Below, piece after piece: positions 16,474 to 17,276 of a DNA stretch of 17,276 nucleotides. This DNA comes from Comamonadaceae bacterium (GTDB taxonomy: Bacteria; Pseudomonadota; Gammaproteobacteria; Burkholderiales; Burkholderiaceae). Position 1 is the stretch's first letter. Each line of letters opens with the position of its first letter. The position numbers and the translations under genes were made by a program. The DNA is taken from assembly GCA_947374535.1 (NCBI GenBank), contig CANCCJ010000049.1, forward strand, positions 1-17,276, written 5' to 3'. The notes under the pieces were generated by a model. It did no database searches. It was given only the letters and a program-made list of their open reading frames with translations, and had not been told where the DNA came from.

Positions 16474-17240
16474 GCAACACGAACAGCAAAGGCACGCTTT
16501 ACCTCGTCCCCACACCGCTGGACTTTGGCTGCGAGACCCAAGCCCCGATCACCAGTGTGTTGCCGCAAGAAACTCTGCACGTGGCGGCTGGCGTGACGCA
16601 CTGGATCACCGAGAACGCCAAAAGTACCCGCGCCTTTTTGAAACGTGTTGACGCGCATGTGCCTTTGGCTAAAACCATTCAAGACAACACCATCACCGAG
16701 CTGCCCCGCGAAGTGCACAAGAAAGGCGACCACACGGGCGAGTTTGATGCCAAACCCCTGCTCAAAGCCGCACTGGCGGGCCACGATGTGGGCTTGGTCA
16801 GCGAAGCGGGCATGCCTGCGGTGGCCGACCCTGGATCGTCGGTGGTACGCGCGGCACACGAACTGGGCATTCGCGTCGTGCCGCTGGTGGGCCCCGTGTC
16901 GCTGCTGCTGGCCTTGGCCGCGAGTGGTTTGAACGGCCAAAACTTTGCGTTTGTTGGCTACTTGCCGCAAGACGGTGCAGCGCGCACGCAGCGTTTGCGC
17001 GAACTTGAAAACCTAGCCGCCAAACACGGCCAAACCCAAATGTTTATTGAGACGCCCTATCGCAACCAAGCCTTGTGGGAGGCGCTGGTGAACGGCTTGC
17101 AAGGCAACACCCGTTTGGCCCGCGCCAGTGGCTTGACCATGACCAGCATGCAAGTGCACAGCAAAACCGTGCAGGCTTGGCGCAGCGCTGGCAAAACGCC
17201 TATTTCTGGAGAACCTACGGTGTTTCTGATTGGCAAATAG
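16470..17240 (+). CDS. SAM-dependent methyltransferase of the tetrapyrrole methylase fold, RsmI-like
   Basis: The fold is that of RsmI, which 2'-O-methylates C1402 of 16S rRNA. The 256-residue protein has LYLVPTPLDFG (10-20), LVSEAGMPAVADPGSSVV (109-126) and VVPLVGPVSLLLALAASGLNGQNFAFVGYLP (from 136), matching RsmI layout. RsmI itself usually reads SDAGTP-ISDPG. This one has SEAGMPAVADPG, and its N-terminus departs more from RsmI. It is therefore probably the paralogous uncharacterised methyltransferase found next to maf in Burkholderiales, not RsmI. Substrate and role are unknown. Its start overlaps the maf stop as ATGA, so the two are co-translated. Nothing recognisable lies in the last 36 bases of the window. 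Confidence 0.85.
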   Translation: MSNTNSKGTLYLVPTPLDFGCETQAPITSVLPQETLHVAAGVTHWITENAKSTRAFLKRVDAHVPLAKTIQDNTITELPREVHKKGDHTGEFDAKPLLKAALAGHDVGLVSEAGMPAVADPGSSVVRAAHELGIRVVPLVGPVSLLLALAASGLNGQNFAFVGYLPQDGAARTQRLRELENLAAKHGQTQMFIETPYRNQALWEALVNGLQGNTRLARASGLTMTSMQVHSKTVQAWRSAGKTPISGEPTVFLIGK

Positions 17241-17276
17241 GCTTCCACTTGCTGACGAACCCCAAGAGAAAAGGCT

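Overview
The window looks like a chromosomal segment of a betaproteobacterium, most likely Burkholderiales and probably Comamonadaceae. This rests on the gene order, the protein sequences (for example the cysteine-free L32 and the acyl carrier protein) and the moderately high GC content. No species can be named from the sequence alone. Apart from the first ~435 bases it is ordinary housekeeping DNA.

Layout. (1) Bases 1-434 are AT-richer (about 43% GC over 1-360) and hold the start of an unrelated gene running off the left edge, plus what looks like the 3' tail of another. This DNA replaces the last ~80% of nagZ, which stops matching its family after about residue 70. (2) Bases 435-7118, minus strand: a tightly packed operon read right to left as lepA-lepB-rnc-era-recO-pdxJ-acpS-nagZ', with 1-4 base start/stop overlaps at four of the joints. 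It joins translation (LepA), protein export (LepB), RNA processing and ribosome assembly (RNase III, Era), DNA repair (RecO), vitamin B6 synthesis (PdxJ) and acyl carrier protein activation (AcpS). (3) Bases 7119-7575: a 457-base non-coding region with a strong terminator hairpin just before lepA, a DnaA-box-like site, phased TGTGG repeats, a perfect 16-bp palindrome and a long inverted repeat. (4) Bases 7576-9538: mucD/degP-type periplasmic protease and a small membrane protein resembling YgfX. The rpoE-rseA-rseB genes usually found between these two in related genomes are absent.

(5) Bases 9549-15842, minus strand: the fatty-acid and phospholipid cluster, read as yceD-rpmF-plsX-fabH-fabD-fabG-acpP-fabF. 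It contains the initiation (FabH, FabD), elongation (FabG, FabF) and carrier (AcpP) components, PlsX which passes acyl groups to phospholipid synthesis, and ribosomal protein L32. AcpS of the other operon supplies the phosphopantetheine arm of AcpP. (6) Bases 15868-17240, plus strand: maf (YceF type) and an RsmI-related methyltransferase, divergent from yceD with only 25 bases between start codons.

I found no CRISPR array, tRNA, rRNA, insertion sequence or recognisable new defence system. The points most worth checking are the nagZ junction (real rearrangement or chimeric assembly), the missing sigma-E genes, and a set of hairpins placed immediately before or inside the starts of lepA, plsX and the YgfX-like gene, which could act as attenuators.
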